Positions 18,081 through 26,900 of a stretch of 64,000 bases of DNA are shown piece by piece. The DNA comes from Bacteroidetes bacterium UBA6063. Lineage in GTDB: Bacteria > Bacteroidota > Bacteroidia > NS11-12g > UBA9320. Numbering within the stretch: position 1 is the stretch's first letter; each line of letters starts with the position of its first letter. The position numbers and the translations under genes are program-made. The notes below the pieces were generated by a model. The model was not told the origin of the DNA. It ran no database searches and worked only from the letters and a program-made list of their open reading frames with translations. Location of the stretch: NCBI GenBank assembly GCA_002428905.1, contig DIYD01000106.1:1-64000 (forward strand). The letters run 5' to 3'.

Positions 18081-19301
18081 ATGAAAAAGCTTCTTCTTAA
18101 TGGTGTAATATTTTTGGGGTTAATCGCCGTGCTAATTGGTTGTCGCTCGGAATGCAAACAAACACTGTACTACACGGCTAATGTTCCGGTTTATGCGTCA
18201 AAGGCAAGTATTCGCGATGCAGTAACCGTTGAGACTAGCCTCGCTGTGGATTCTGTTGCCGAAATGTTAAGCTATAAGGAGACCCTGTTTCTTCGAAACG
18301 GTACAGACGGTATTCATGTGATTGACAATACTGATCCTTCAAATCCGGATAACCACGCATACATCAAGATTGTTCCATGTTTTGCAATGGAAACCAATGA
18401 TGATCAACTCTATGTAATTCAGGGCACCGACCTGGTGGTATTTGATCTAAGCGATGTACGAAATCCTGTGGTGAAACACCGAGTAAATGATTTATACAAT
18501 AGTGATTTTGCCAAAGGCGATTCCTTCGTTGTAGGGTATGAACAACAGGAGGTAGTTAAAGTGCTCAACGATTTTTCATGTTCTGATCAGTTTATCTTCC
18601 CCGAAGATGAGGTTATTCGTGGAGCCATTTCAACACCACACGGACAAATAACTGTACATAAGGATCATATCTATACAGCAGACAATCAATCCGTTGTAAC
18701 GTTGGCTTTAAACGGAAGTGCCGCCCCGGGTTTTACGAGCAGAATGGCGGCGTTTAACAATATCCCAGATGCACGATTATACATTTTACTTGATTCCATA
18801 TTGCTCTTTGGAACCGGATCAGGTCTTATGGCACTGGACATAACAACCAACCCGGCTTCACCTGTAAACACAGGTGGTTTCTTCCCTGCCGGTGGCTGTA
18901 ACCCTATAGCTATATGGGACTCGTTGACTTTTGCTCCCATGTTTAATGATCTACAGGAAGATGAAAGCTTCTGCTTTTCAAACCCCATGATTAGTGTGGT
19001 AGATGTGGTCACCCGTCGACCGATTTCAAGAGTTACCGGATACAGTCAGCCGTATTACATGCATTATCATAACAACCGGGTGCTCCTGTGTAATGGATTT
19101 GAAGGATTCCGCATATTTGGTGTTCAAGACCGTATCTTGTTGTCTGACTACATAGACAACTCCGGAGAGTCCAATAATGTACATGCACGACTTGGTATGT
19201 TGTTTGGTGAAAACAATGTCCTTGTCTATGGTAATAACGGCGTATTCCAATACGACATTTCGGATCGGACGATTGTTAAGAAACTGAGTGAAATTAAATA
19301 G
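18081..19301 (+). CDS. LVIVD-type propeller lipoprotein
   Basis: This 406-aa protein starts MKKLLLNGVIF and has a lipobox ending IAVLIGC (Cys about residue 19), so it is a predicted lipoprotein. The mature part has repeated units of the LVIVD type, each with a 'GxxGIHVIDNTDPSNPD' or 'DLVVFDLSDVRNPV' style strand. These build a beta-propeller of roughly six to eight blades. Proteins of this kind are widespread on Bacteroidota surfaces without known ligands. The ATG at 18081 was chosen over the in-frame upstream start at 18033 because it gives the lipoprotein signal and lies after the -7 box. The 6S-like RNA gene on the opposite strand ends just past its stop. Confidence 0.83.
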   Translation: MKKLLLNGVIFLGLIAVLIGCRSECKQTLYYTANVPVYASKASIRDAVTVETSLAVDSVAEMLSYKETLFLRNGTDGIHVIDNTDPSNPDNHAYIKIVPCFAMETNDDQLYVIQGTDLVVFDLSDVRNPVVKHRVNDLYNSDFAKGDSFVVGYEQQEVVKVLNDFSCSDQFIFPEDEVIRGAISTPHGQITVHKDHIYTADNQSVVTLALNGSAAPGFTSRMAAFNNIPDARLYILLDSILLFGTGSGLMALDITTNPASPVNTGGFFPAGGCNPIAIWDSLTFAPMFNDLQEDESFCFSNPMISVVDVVTRRPISRVTGYSQPYYMHYHNNRVLLCNGFEGFRIFGVQDRILLSDYIDNSGESNNVHARLGMLFGENNVLVYGNNGVFQYDISDRTIVKKLSEIK

Positions 19302-19304
19302 GAG

Positions 19305-19482
19305 AAAAAAGGGCGTGAAAGTTGAAAAATTCCTAAAATAATAGGATTTGGCCCCCAACGCTATCGCAACCTTCCCCCGTTCGGCAAGCCTCTTTCATCG
19401 AAATGAATAGGGCCTGGTTTTGACAGATCGGTTAAGCCGGTAAAGTATAAGTGTTGAATTTTTCAATTATTCTCAACGCCCT
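19305..19482 (-). ncRNA. 6S-like RNA (candidate 6S-Flavo), about 175 nt
   Basis: The intergenic region 19302-19544 encodes a structured RNA on the minus strand. A perfect -7 box TACCTTTG (19494-19487) predicts a transcript start near 19482. The RNA opens AGGGCG and ends CGCCC followed by six T (19310-19305), so 5' and 3' ends pair (GGGCG/CGCCC, then UGA/UCA) and also form the terminator. Further in, TTGAAAAATTC (19466-19456) pairs perfectly with GAATTTTTCAA (19332-19322), 11 base pairs. The interior holds a large bubble-like unpaired region, a GGCCC/GGGCC helix and a TTCAT-TTCG-ATGAA hairpin (about 19407-19394). A long rod with paired ends, a central bubble and about 175 nt is the 6S RNA plan, which sequesters RNA polymerase. 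There is no open reading frame. The class assignment is inference; the ncRNA call is stronger. Confidence 0.68.
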
Positions 19483-19486
19483 GAGT

Positions 19487-19513
19487 CAAAGGTAGTATTT
19501 TTCGCAATTTCAA
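19487..19513 (-). promoter_or_regulatory. Promoter of the 6S-like RNA
   Basis: On the minus strand, -7 element TACCTTTG (19494-19487) is preceded by a TTG (19513-19511) with a 16-base spacer. The predicted start is 4-6 bases past the box, exactly where the RNA's closing helix begins. Confidence 0.6.
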
Positions 19514-19527
19514 CACGTAATTCCACC

Positions 19528-19535
19528 TATTTTTG
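19528..19535 (+). promoter_or_regulatory. -7 element of the GT2 gene
   Basis: TATTTTTG, a perfect TAnnTTTG, ends 9 bases before the ATG at 19545. It is back-to-back with the promoter of the 6S-like RNA. Confidence 0.5.
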
Positions 19536-19544
19536 CGTCTGAAA

Positions 19545-20546
19545 ATGGTCAATCTTAAGGGCAAACATGAAGTTATTAGCATTCTGCTCCCGTTCAAGGA
19601 TGAAGAGGCCTATATCGAAGCATGCATACAGTCCATAATAAGTCAAACCGACCCGCATTGGGAATTGGTCATTGTGGATGATCATAGCACGGATGCAAGC
19701 CCCCAAATGGTCAACCGTTTTGCACAAAAAGATGCTCGAATTCGGTATTTCAAGAATGAAGGTAGCGGTGTAATCAATGCACTTCAAACCGCGTTTAAAC
19801 ATTCCACCGGCAGCCTCATAACCCGTATGGACGGAGATGACATCAAAACACCGGACAATCTGGAAGAGCTTCGGCAAATCGTTGCTCCCGGATATCTGGC
19901 TGTTGGCAAGGTAGAGTATTTTAGAGAAGATGGACTGGGTGAAGGTTATGCAAACTATGGAAGATGGCTGAACGCCCTAACTGCGGCTTCCATCAATTTT
20001 GAATGGGTATACAAAGAATGCGTAGTGCCGTCACCTTGTTGGCTGGCTTACCGACACGATTTTATGAAAGCAGGAGCCTTTGATTCGGACTTGTACCCGG
20101 AAGACTATGATCTCTGCTTTCGGTTTTATCAATCCGGACTTAGAATCGTTGGAAATCAGCATATTATACATCTTTGGCGTGATTATGCAACACGAACCAC
20201 ACGCACTTCGGAACACTATTTGGACAACCGCTTTCTGCATCTAAAGGTGCATTACTTTCTTGAAGTAGATTATAATCCCGAGCGTAAATTGGTGCTTTGG
20301 GGAGCAGGTAAAAAAGCCAAGAATATCGCACGGAAACTAGCCGAGCGTAGCATCGCCTTTCAATGGATCACCGACAACCCGAAAAAGATCGGCCATAAAA
20401 TATATGGTACTGTGCTTGAAGACAGCAAAGCGTTTGACCTCAACTTAAATCATGATATCATTATTGGGGTGAGCGATCCGAAAGGCCAGGAAGAGATTAA
20501 GCGGCAGACACTCAACACAAATGCCAACCTGTATTGGTTCTGCTAA
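19545..20546 (+). CDS. Family 2 glycosyltransferase
   Basis: This 333-aa enzyme has a GT-A fold (residues 1-220). It opens EVISILLPFKDEEAYIEACI and shows WELVIVDDHSTD for nucleotide binding, the metal-binding DxD in RMDGDDIK, and an acceptor-side PEDYDLCFRFYQSG with the catalytic acidic pair (ED). The C-terminal part (about 240-333: KLVLWGAGKKAKNIARKL) resembles a small Rossmann-like domain appended in some Bacteroidota glycosyltransferases. The ATG at 19545 replaces an in-frame TTG at 19533. The gene sits alone, so the acceptor is unknown. Its stop interlocks with the phosphoesterase gene at 20543. Confidence 0.88.
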   Translation: MVNLKGKHEVISILLPFKDEEAYIEACIQSIISQTDPHWELVIVDDHSTDASPQMVNRFAQKDARIRYFKNEGSGVINALQTAFKHSTGSLITRMDGDDIKTPDNLEELRQIVAPGYLAVGKVEYFREDGLGEGYANYGRWLNALTAASINFEWVYKECVVPSPCWLAYRHDFMKAGAFDSDLYPEDYDLCFRFYQSGLRIVGNQHIIHLWRDYATRTTRTSEHYLDNRFLHLKVHYFLEVDYNPERKLVLWGAGKKAKNIARKLAERSIAFQWITDNPKKIGHKIYGTVLEDSKAFDLNLNHDIIIGVSDPKGQEEIKRQTLNTNANLYWFC

Positions 20547-21775
20547 GCCAGTTCGAACAGGGTGATTTCTGGCCATATCCCAAATCGGCCCGGGAAACCT
20601 AAATAACCAAAACCGCGGTTTACATACAGTTTTTGATTGCCCTCTTCATATAACCCAGCCCACTCGGGATACATATATTTCACAGGACTCCATTTAAAGC
20701 CGGCCGTTTCAATACCGAATTGCATACCATGTGTATGTCCGCTAAACGTAGCATCCACCTGTGGAAAGTCCGTTAACACCTGTGCTCGCCAATGACTTGG
20801 ATCGTGCGATAATAACAGGGTCGGCCATTTTTCTTCCACCCCATCAATTGCCTTTGGCAGGTCGCCATACCGACTAAAGCGCATTTTAGCCCCCCAGTTT
20901 TCGATTCCGACAATAGCCAGCTTCTCTCCATCCTTTTCCAGGATTCTATTTTCGTTCAACAGTAAATCCCAACCAAGCGCTTTGTGCACATTCTCGATCT
21001 TTTTGATGTTACCCGGCAGATCTTCAGGTGTAAAACCAGCCACATATTCGCCATAGTCATGGTTGCCCATAATTGAATAGACCCCCATTGGTGCTTTGAT
21101 CTGTTTGAACACATCAATGTAGTCATCCATTTCCGAGGCCTCATTGTTTACGATATCTCCGGTAAAGAACACCATATCAGCCTGTTGAGCATTGATCATA
21201 TCGATGCCCTTTTGCACTGCTTTCTTGCTCCAGAAACTTCCGCTATGAATATCACTGATCTGAACAATTTTTAAGCCTTTGAATGCATCTGGTAAATTAG
21301 CAATCGTTAGTTTCTGCCTAATCACCTGGTATTGATGCGAACCGCGTACAACACCATACGTAAGAGCAGCACCAAAACCAGTTGCTGCAAAAGCACCTGT
21401 CTTCACAAGAAACGACTTCCGAGAAATACCTCCGGCAGTTTCAGGTCCTTTGTTCGAGGTTATGGCAGATCCTATCCATTGAATACCGCGAACGATGTCA
21501 TCAATGCCAAGGAATAACGCCCAAAGGATTTGGACAACAAAAAAGATGAAGAAGAAACTCATGGTTGCCTTCGTCCAAAAAGCAACCGGTGTTACCCGAA
21601 AACGCGTCATGGAATAAGCAAGTGCCCCATACGACAAGGCTACAATCACCCAGTATAGGATTTTTAAACCTAAGGCCGTTCTGGACTCCAGGTTTTGAAG
21701 CAATACCTTGTACCCACCATAGACATACAGGTTGAGTAAAAAGACTATGCCAAGAAATATCAGTAACCGCTTCAT
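20543..21775 (-). CDS. Membrane-anchored calcineurin-like metallophosphoesterase
   Basis: This 410-aa protein has an N-terminal membrane region of about four hydrophobic segments (residues 1-150), a short hydrophobic KTGAFAATGFGAAL segment, and then a calcineurin-like phosphoesterase domain. The motifs are in order: QISDIHSGSF, VFFTGDIVNN, IMGNHDYGEY, LLLSHDPSHW and FSGHTHGMQFG. This is the two-metal active site. The layout matches YkuE-type phosphoesterases, some of which act on phospholipid-like or UDP-sugar lipid substrates at the membrane. I used the ATG at 21775, which starts the first membrane segment. The substrate is not determined. Confidence 0.9.
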   Translation of the reverse strand: MKRLLIFLGIVFLLNLYVYGGYKVLLQNLESRTALGLKILYWVIVALSYGALAYSMTRFRVTPVAFWTKATMSFFFIFFVVQILWALFLGIDDIVRGIQWIGSAITSNKGPETAGGISRKSFLVKTGAFAATGFGAALTYGVVRGSHQYQVIRQKLTIANLPDAFKGLKIVQISDIHSGSFWSKKAVQKGIDMINAQQADMVFFTGDIVNNEASEMDDYIDVFKQIKAPMGVYSIMGNHDYGEYVAGFTPEDLPGNIKKIENVHKALGWDLLLNENRILEKDGEKLAIVGIENWGAKMRFSRYGDLPKAIDGVEEKWPTLLLSHDPSHWRAQVLTDFPQVDATFSGHTHGMQFGIETAGFKWSPVKYMYPEWAGLYEEGNQKLYVNRGFGYLGFPGRFGIWPEITLFELA

Positions 21776-21917
21776 AATGCCGTGGTGGGTAAAAATTTCA
21801 TGCAAATAAGACAATTAGAGCCGACAATGGTTTTAAATCACTGCCAGAATCTTGTTTTACCCGACGAAGGAAAACAAAATCAAACCTATTCCGTTACCAA
21901 TTAATTGTATATACATC

Positions 21918-21925
21918 TATTTTTG
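21918..21925 (+). promoter_or_regulatory. -7 element directly before the marR-like gene
   Basis: TATTTTTG is a perfect TAnnTTTG ending 4 bases before the ATG at 21930, predicting a leaderless mRNA for the MarR-YceI operon. Confidence 0.6.
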
Positions 21926-21929
21926 TATT

Positions 21930-22382
21930 ATGTCGTTAGAAACGGATATTAAACAGGAAAAATTCAGTTCGGAGTACTCGAAATTGGTCATCAACATTGC
22001 GTATACCAATGCCTATCTGGGTACTATTTTCGCCGGTACACTCAAGCCGTATGACCTATCTATGCAACAGTTTAATGTACTGCGCATTTTGCGAGGCCAA
22101 CACCCTAAACCGGTGTCTATCAACAACATAACCGATCGAATGATTGATAAGATGAGCAATGCATCGCGTTTGGTAGAGAAATTGCGTAAGAAATCACTAG
22201 TTGAGCGAAAGAAATGTGAGTTCGACGGTCGTCAGGTAGATGTTTGTATCACGACCAAAGGCCTGGATGTTCTCGCAGAACTGGACGGTATAATGAATGA
22301 TTACGATAAACAATTTCATCATTTGCCAGAAGATGAAGCCAAAGCAGCCAATGATATTTTAGACAAATTAAGAAACAAGTAA
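21930..22382 (+). CDS. MarR family transcriptional regulator
   Basis: This 150-aa winged-helix regulator has a dimerisation helix at each end. The DNA-binding core (about 45-115) shows LSMQQFNVLRILRGQHPKP, the recognition segment DKMSNASRLVEKLRKKSLVERK and a wing FDGRQVDVCITTKGLDVL. MarR proteins usually repress a nearby gene and are released by small phenolic or oxidant ligands. The ATG at 21930 follows the promoter by 4 bases, and the frame open to 21852 lies upstream of it. The YceI-like gene starts 13 bases downstream, so the pair is probably one operon and the likely target. Confidence 0.9.
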   Translation: MSLETDIKQEKFSSEYSKLVINIAYTNAYLGTIFAGTLKPYDLSMQQFNVLRILRGQHPKPVSINNITDRMIDKMSNASRLVEKLRKKSLVERKKCEFDGRQVDVCITTKGLDVLAELDGIMNDYDKQFHHLPEDEAKAANDILDKLRNK

Positions 22383-22395
22383 TAAAAGATTTAGT

Positions 22396-22983
22396 ATGAA
22401 TAAGACATTGAAATCATTAACTGTAATTGGATTAACTGCCATAAGTTTGATGAGTTTTACTGCTGCGGTGACATCCGAAAACTTCACCGCTGTAAAAGAG
22501 AAAACAAAGATTGAGTGGACAGGCCGAAAGGTAGGAGGTGAGCACGAGGGGATCGTTAAACTGAAAAGTGGTGATGTAACCCTGGACGGCGACATCATAA
22601 CTTCAGGAACACTGGTTATGGATATGACAACCATCAAGCCTACCGATACCGAAAGCAAGAAGTTAACAAACCACATTAAAGGAGAGGACTTCTTCAACGT
22701 TAAGGCTTTCCCCGAAAGCAAATTGGTGATCACAGGTAGCAAAGCGATGAAAGACGGCAAACTGGAAGTTACCGGTAAAATGACCATCCTTGGAAAAACG
22801 AATGACATCACGTTTATGGCGACGAACACCGGGAAAACAGAAAATTACCGCATTTACGCAACCAATATTTCAATCGACCGTACGAAGTATGGAATTACCT
22901 ATAAATCCAGCATCTTAGGCGATGCAACGATTAAGGACAACTTCGACATCAAAGTGAAATTGGTGCTGAAAAAATCCGAATAG
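22396..22983 (+). CDS. YceI family periplasmic lipid-binding protein
   Basis: This 195-aa exported protein has a signal peptide (about 1-25, TAAVTSE) and a YceI-like lipocalin barrel. The motifs are KTKIEWTGRKVGGEHEGIVKLKSG, DMTTIKPTDTESKKLTNHIKGEDFFNVKAFP and GITYKSSILGDATIKDNFDIKVKLVL. YceI proteins bind isoprenoids such as polyprenyl quinones, but the role differs between species. It directly follows the MarR-like gene, and a strong terminator lies 22 bases after its stop. Confidence 0.92.
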   Translation: MNKTLKSLTVIGLTAISLMSFTAAVTSENFTAVKEKTKIEWTGRKVGGEHEGIVKLKSGDVTLDGDIITSGTLVMDMTTIKPTDTESKKLTNHIKGEDFFNVKAFPESKLVITGSKAMKDGKLEVTGKMTILGKTNDITFMATNTGKTENYRIYATNISIDRTKYGITYKSSILGDATIKDNFDIKVKLVLKKSE

Positions 22984-23004
22984 CAAGAAACAAGATTTGG
23001 TATA

Positions 23005-23050
23005 AACCAGCCCTGTCCCGATGATTATCGGTATCGGGGCTGGTTTTTTT
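23005..23050 (+). terminator. Rho-independent terminator after the marR-yceI operon
   Basis: The arms AACCAGCCC (23005-23013) and GGGCTGGTT (23037-23045) enclose an internal CCGAT…ATCGG hairpin and are followed by a seven-T run. This is the clearest terminator in this part of the window. Confidence 0.85.
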
Positions 23051-23065
23051 GTTTATACAAAGTTG

Positions 23066-23073
23066 TACCTTTG
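23066..23073 (+). promoter_or_regulatory. -7 element upstream of the small ORF and phosphoesterase
   Basis: TACCTTTG, a perfect TAnnTTTG, lies just after the operon terminator. Transcription would start near 23078, giving a leader of about 135 bases before the phosphoesterase ATG at 23214 and only about 6 before the small ORF at 23084. Confidence 0.55.
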
Positions 23074-23083
23074 TGTTGAACAA

Positions 23084-23194
23084 ATGCAACGCACAACAGT
23101 GATGCATGTACTATTAACCAACTACTACCAATCACTCCGTATTTTTCAAAACATTACTGCAACGTGCACATGCATGTATAATTTCAATTTATAA
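23084..23194 (+). CDS. Possible 36-codon small ORF in the leader
   Basis: An ATG 10 bases after a perfect -7 box opens a 36-codon frame (MQRTTVMHVLLTNYYQSLRI at the start) that ends 19 bases before the phosphoesterase gene. It has two Cys (CTC) near the end. It is too short for a reliable call. It could be a leader peptide, a small protein or chance, and the leader may instead act only at the RNA level. I recognise no family. Confidence 0.3.
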   Translation: MQRTTVMHVLLTNYYQSLRIFQNITATCTCMYNFNL

Positions 23195-23213
23195 ACAATA
23201 ATAAAACTACACT

Positions 23214-23777
23214 ATGAGTACGATTTATTTTACCTCAGACCATCATTTTGGTCATGACAACATTATTAAATTTTGTGAACGTCCGTTTAAGACCGTGGAA
23301 GAAATGAACGAAGTCTTAATAGCACGTTGGAACGAGAAAATAAAACCAAACGACGAAGTATATCACCTTGGTGATTTCGGTATGACACGTGACTACCAGC
23401 TTATTTCGGATATTCTGGATCGCCTTAATGGGAGAAAATATCTGATTGTAGGTAACCACGAATCTTCTGCACTCAAGAACCGCCATAAGTTTCAATGGGT
23501 AAAGGATTACCACGAACTAAAGGTTAAAGATTCGGATTGCAAGAATGGCAACCAACGCATCATTCTTTTTCACTATGCCATGAAGGTATGGCGGAGTTCT
23601 TTTCGAGGCACATGGCATTTATACGGCCACAGTCACGGGAGTTTGCCAGATGATAAACACAGCCTCTCGTTTGACATTGGTGTAGACTGCCACAATTTCT
23701 ACCCGCTGTCGTATCAGGAAGTCAAAGCCATCATGAAAACCAAAGAGTGGACGCCACCTTTTGGCCATGAGGTGTAG
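23214..23777 (+). CDS. Calcineurin-like metallophosphoesterase (phage-type short form)
   Basis: This 187-aa cytoplasmic phosphoesterase has all five metal and phosphate motifs: FTSDHHFGHDNI (8-19), YHLGDFG (about 50), LIVGNHESS, ILFHYAMKVW and LYGHSHGSLPD. The size and the DHHFGH start match a compact group of phosphoesterases found in phages and bacteria whose substrates are unclear. I see no phage context here. The gene stands alone between a promoter with a long leader and a 220-base spacer. Confidence 0.9.
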   Translation: MSTIYFTSDHHFGHDNIIKFCERPFKTVEEMNEVLIARWNEKIKPNDEVYHLGDFGMTRDYQLISDILDRLNGRKYLIVGNHESSALKNRHKFQWVKDYHELKVKDSDCKNGNQRIILFHYAMKVWRSSFRGTWHLYGHSHGSLPDDKHSLSFDIGVDCHNFYPLSYQEVKAIMKTKEWTPPFGHEV

Positions 23778-23903
23778 CGGTTTAATCGCCGAATTCATCA
23801 TCCGATCAGGTACAATAGCATGTTCTTGTGCCTAAAACTACCATGTCAAACCTCACATAAATCCCACTTCGTCCCAATTTTCTGAAATTCATCAACAAAA
23901 ATG

Positions 23904-23916
23904 CGCATTGGTCAAA
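23904..23916 (+). repeat. Copy 1 of a 13-base sequence shared with 32641
   Basis: CGCATTGGTCAAA occurs here, 82 bases before the T9SS type B gene start, and again at 32641-32653, 53 bases before the LytS-like kinase gene. Both copies are intergenic and in the same orientation relative to the downstream gene. I saw no third exact copy. Confidence 0.55.
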
Positions 23917-23997
23917 AAAATAATGGCTGTCGTGGATAGATAGCTACACTTCGCACATTCCTACTCCGTTAGGACCACCCACCAATGTAACAGCATT

Positions 23998-26900
23998 ATG
24001 ATCAACAGACCCAACCTGCGATTATGCCATTCAACGTGGTCGTTCGCAACCATTCTTATTCTTCTCGTTTGTACCAAGTCGTTCGGCCAGAAGCAAGCAA
24101 ATATTTGGTACTTCGGTGATAAGGCTGGCCTTGATTTTAATCATACCCCACCTAAAGCCCTGTTAAATAGTGAAATGAAATCATACAATGGCTCCGCCAG
24201 CATAGCCGACGTCCATGGTCAATTGTTGTTTTATACAAACGGCAGTACCGTGTATGATAAAAGACACGAGATTATGGAAAATGGTACCGGTTTATATGGA
24301 TATGGTTCATCAGGCGCTTATAGAGATTCCAATACCTGGGGTCAATCTGCAGTGATCGTGCCAAGGCCGGGCTTCATAAATCGATATTACATTTTTACCG
24401 TTGGTGGCCGAGGTGCACATTACAGCGAAGTAGACCTTTCAAGAAATAACGGGAATGGTTCAATCGTAAGCAAAAATCAACCTCTTATTAGTCGGATGGG
24501 TTACCGCTTTAGAACCATTGGTGCAACGTCTCATTCCAATCGTCGTGATTATTGGGTGTGTTACCTCGACAAAGACTCTGTGATTAAGTCGTTTCTGGTG
24601 AATTCTCAAGGAGTCCAACACAACCCTGTAATAAGCACACTCAACGACCTGTTATATCGAGCTCTTACTACAAGCTACATGAAATTTACCTCTGATAACC
24701 GCCTGGTGGCCTATCATCTATGGACATACCATGGTAGTAATAGAGGTGTCAACCTCCATCACTTTGATGATAAAACGGGTAAATTCTCTAAAGGTTTTAG
24801 GCTTAAATTATGGTCTTCCTTCGGTGGTTTAGAATTTTCTCCCAACTCAAACTATTTATACATTGGTAGTTTTCAATATGATGTTTCTACGTTTGACTCC
24901 CAGTTGGTGATGCAATCTGGAAAGAATATCTTTCACGACTATTGGCGTCACCGGGGACACCCGTACGCCACTGCAACAAATAGTTCCACAAAGCAGCTGG
25001 GTCCTGACGGTAAAATTTATTTTACTTTTAATTGTGGCTCTTGTACTCGGATATCATACCTTGCAAATCCAAATGAACGCGTACCGGACTGTGGCTCTCT
25101 GTATGCGGATACCATTAATCTAACAAGATATGCTTGGCGGAACTTTCCTACTTTCCTGCAGACCTACATAAACCCCTTCTTTTATGTTAAAGGAACCTGC
25201 CTGGGAGATACGGCATGGTTCATGGTCTCTGAGACCGAAGGACTCGATTCGCTAACCTGGCATTTCGGGGACTCCACATCCATTACGCGAACAGCGTTGG
25301 ATACCATAATACAGGGTCATGTTTATAAGAAAGCCGGTATATATGACATCAAGACAATTTATCATTTCAAGGACAACTCGGATACCGCAATTAATAATGT
25401 GGTTATTCGTGATTACCTGGCAACAGGTAACTTTTTAGGAGACGACCTGGATAAATGTAGAGGAGATAGTCTTCAGCTTAATGTAGATCATTGGACTTTT
25501 GAGCGCTATCAGTGGAGCACGGGAGACACAAGCAAAAACATCGTCGTAGACAGCCCTGGTCTATACTGGATTCGACTATTCCCGGAAAATAAGTGCTTTT
25601 ATACGGATACCATTCGTATTACAGACTACCCAAACGACGAAATACCAGATGGATTACACCTCGCCGAAGATCTAAATAAGTGTTCGTATGATACCATTGA
25701 TCTTATTCCTCAAGAGTCGTTTAAACGCTACCGATGGAGTACCGGTGATACAACGGCATATGTACAAACAACGGACTCCGGAACATTTGTGTTAACAGGC
25801 TACAATCATAACAGATGTTTTTCGAAAGACACTATTCACATCGGTTGGTTCCCTGACGCACATCCCAATCTTGGTCCCGACTCCAATTATTGTTCCTCCG
25901 TAGTTACCCGGGTGAGGGTTGGAGACCTAAATGTGCCTTTTGACACATATTTCTGGAATACCGGTTCTAACGATCCATTCATTCACACCGATACCTCAGG
26001 GGAGTACGTTCTAAAGGTTTCAAATGAGTTTGGATGTGTAGGTCTTGACACGGTACAAGTATCTTTCGTCTCCAGGGCTCCCGAAATACGTTTAGGTGAC
26101 AACAGACAGTTTTGCGACTCACTTCCACAAGACAGTTTCTTAACTGTTGAAAACACAGGTGGCAAGGCATCGTATGGCTGGCATGACCACAGTACAGACT
26201 CAAGTAGGTTATTTGATGGCACCGGCCTCTACAAAGTATACGCCTGGAATGGGTGTGGGATAACCTCTGACTCCGTTTTCATCCGTCTTCTGAAAAAACC
26301 GGAAGTTTCCTTTGAGTCGAGCCTCGATTCAATTTTCTGTGACACCGTATTGTTCACGCTAAAACCAAATGTTCAAGGCGACTCCCTCGGTTATTATTGG
26401 AATACTGGAGATTCAACTCCAAATCTATTTGTTGACGAGCCAGGTGTTTATCAGGTTAACGCATTTAATCTGTGTGGAATTGACTCTGCTCGTATGCAAC
26501 TTCAATTGGTTCGCACTCCGCTCACCAACGATATACCAGATACTGCGCTTTGCACGCCCTTGAATCACATGATTGGTGTACAACTGGATTCTTTTAGCAC
26601 CATTCGCTGGTACCACAATGGTTTGAATATTGCCGATTCAGATTCCGTATCGATAACATCCAGTGGTGTTTATACTTATCATATTGAGAATTATTGTGGG
26701 GCTTACAGAGATACGCTAAATGTACGTGAAATCGATATTCCTTCAGTCCAACTTGGCCCCGATATAGATTCGTGCGACAGTTTAAGTGTTGTACTACAAG
26801 TAGGAGATTCTACCAATAACGAAAACTACCAATGGTCTACGTCTCACACAAGTTCTACCATCAATATTACGCAACCAGGAACGTATTGGGTAAGGGCGTC

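Noticed and set aside
19302..19500. Possible SRP RNA, tmRNA or RNase P RNA at the 6S-like locus.
   Set aside because: None of the diagnostic cores (GGUCAGG…GGAAG of SRP, the tRNA-like ends of tmRNA, the P4 region of RNase P) is present and the length does not fit RNase P.
23214..23777. Prophage remnant, suggested by the phage-type phosphoesterase.
   Set aside because: No integrase, structural gene, attachment repeat or composition shift is found around it.
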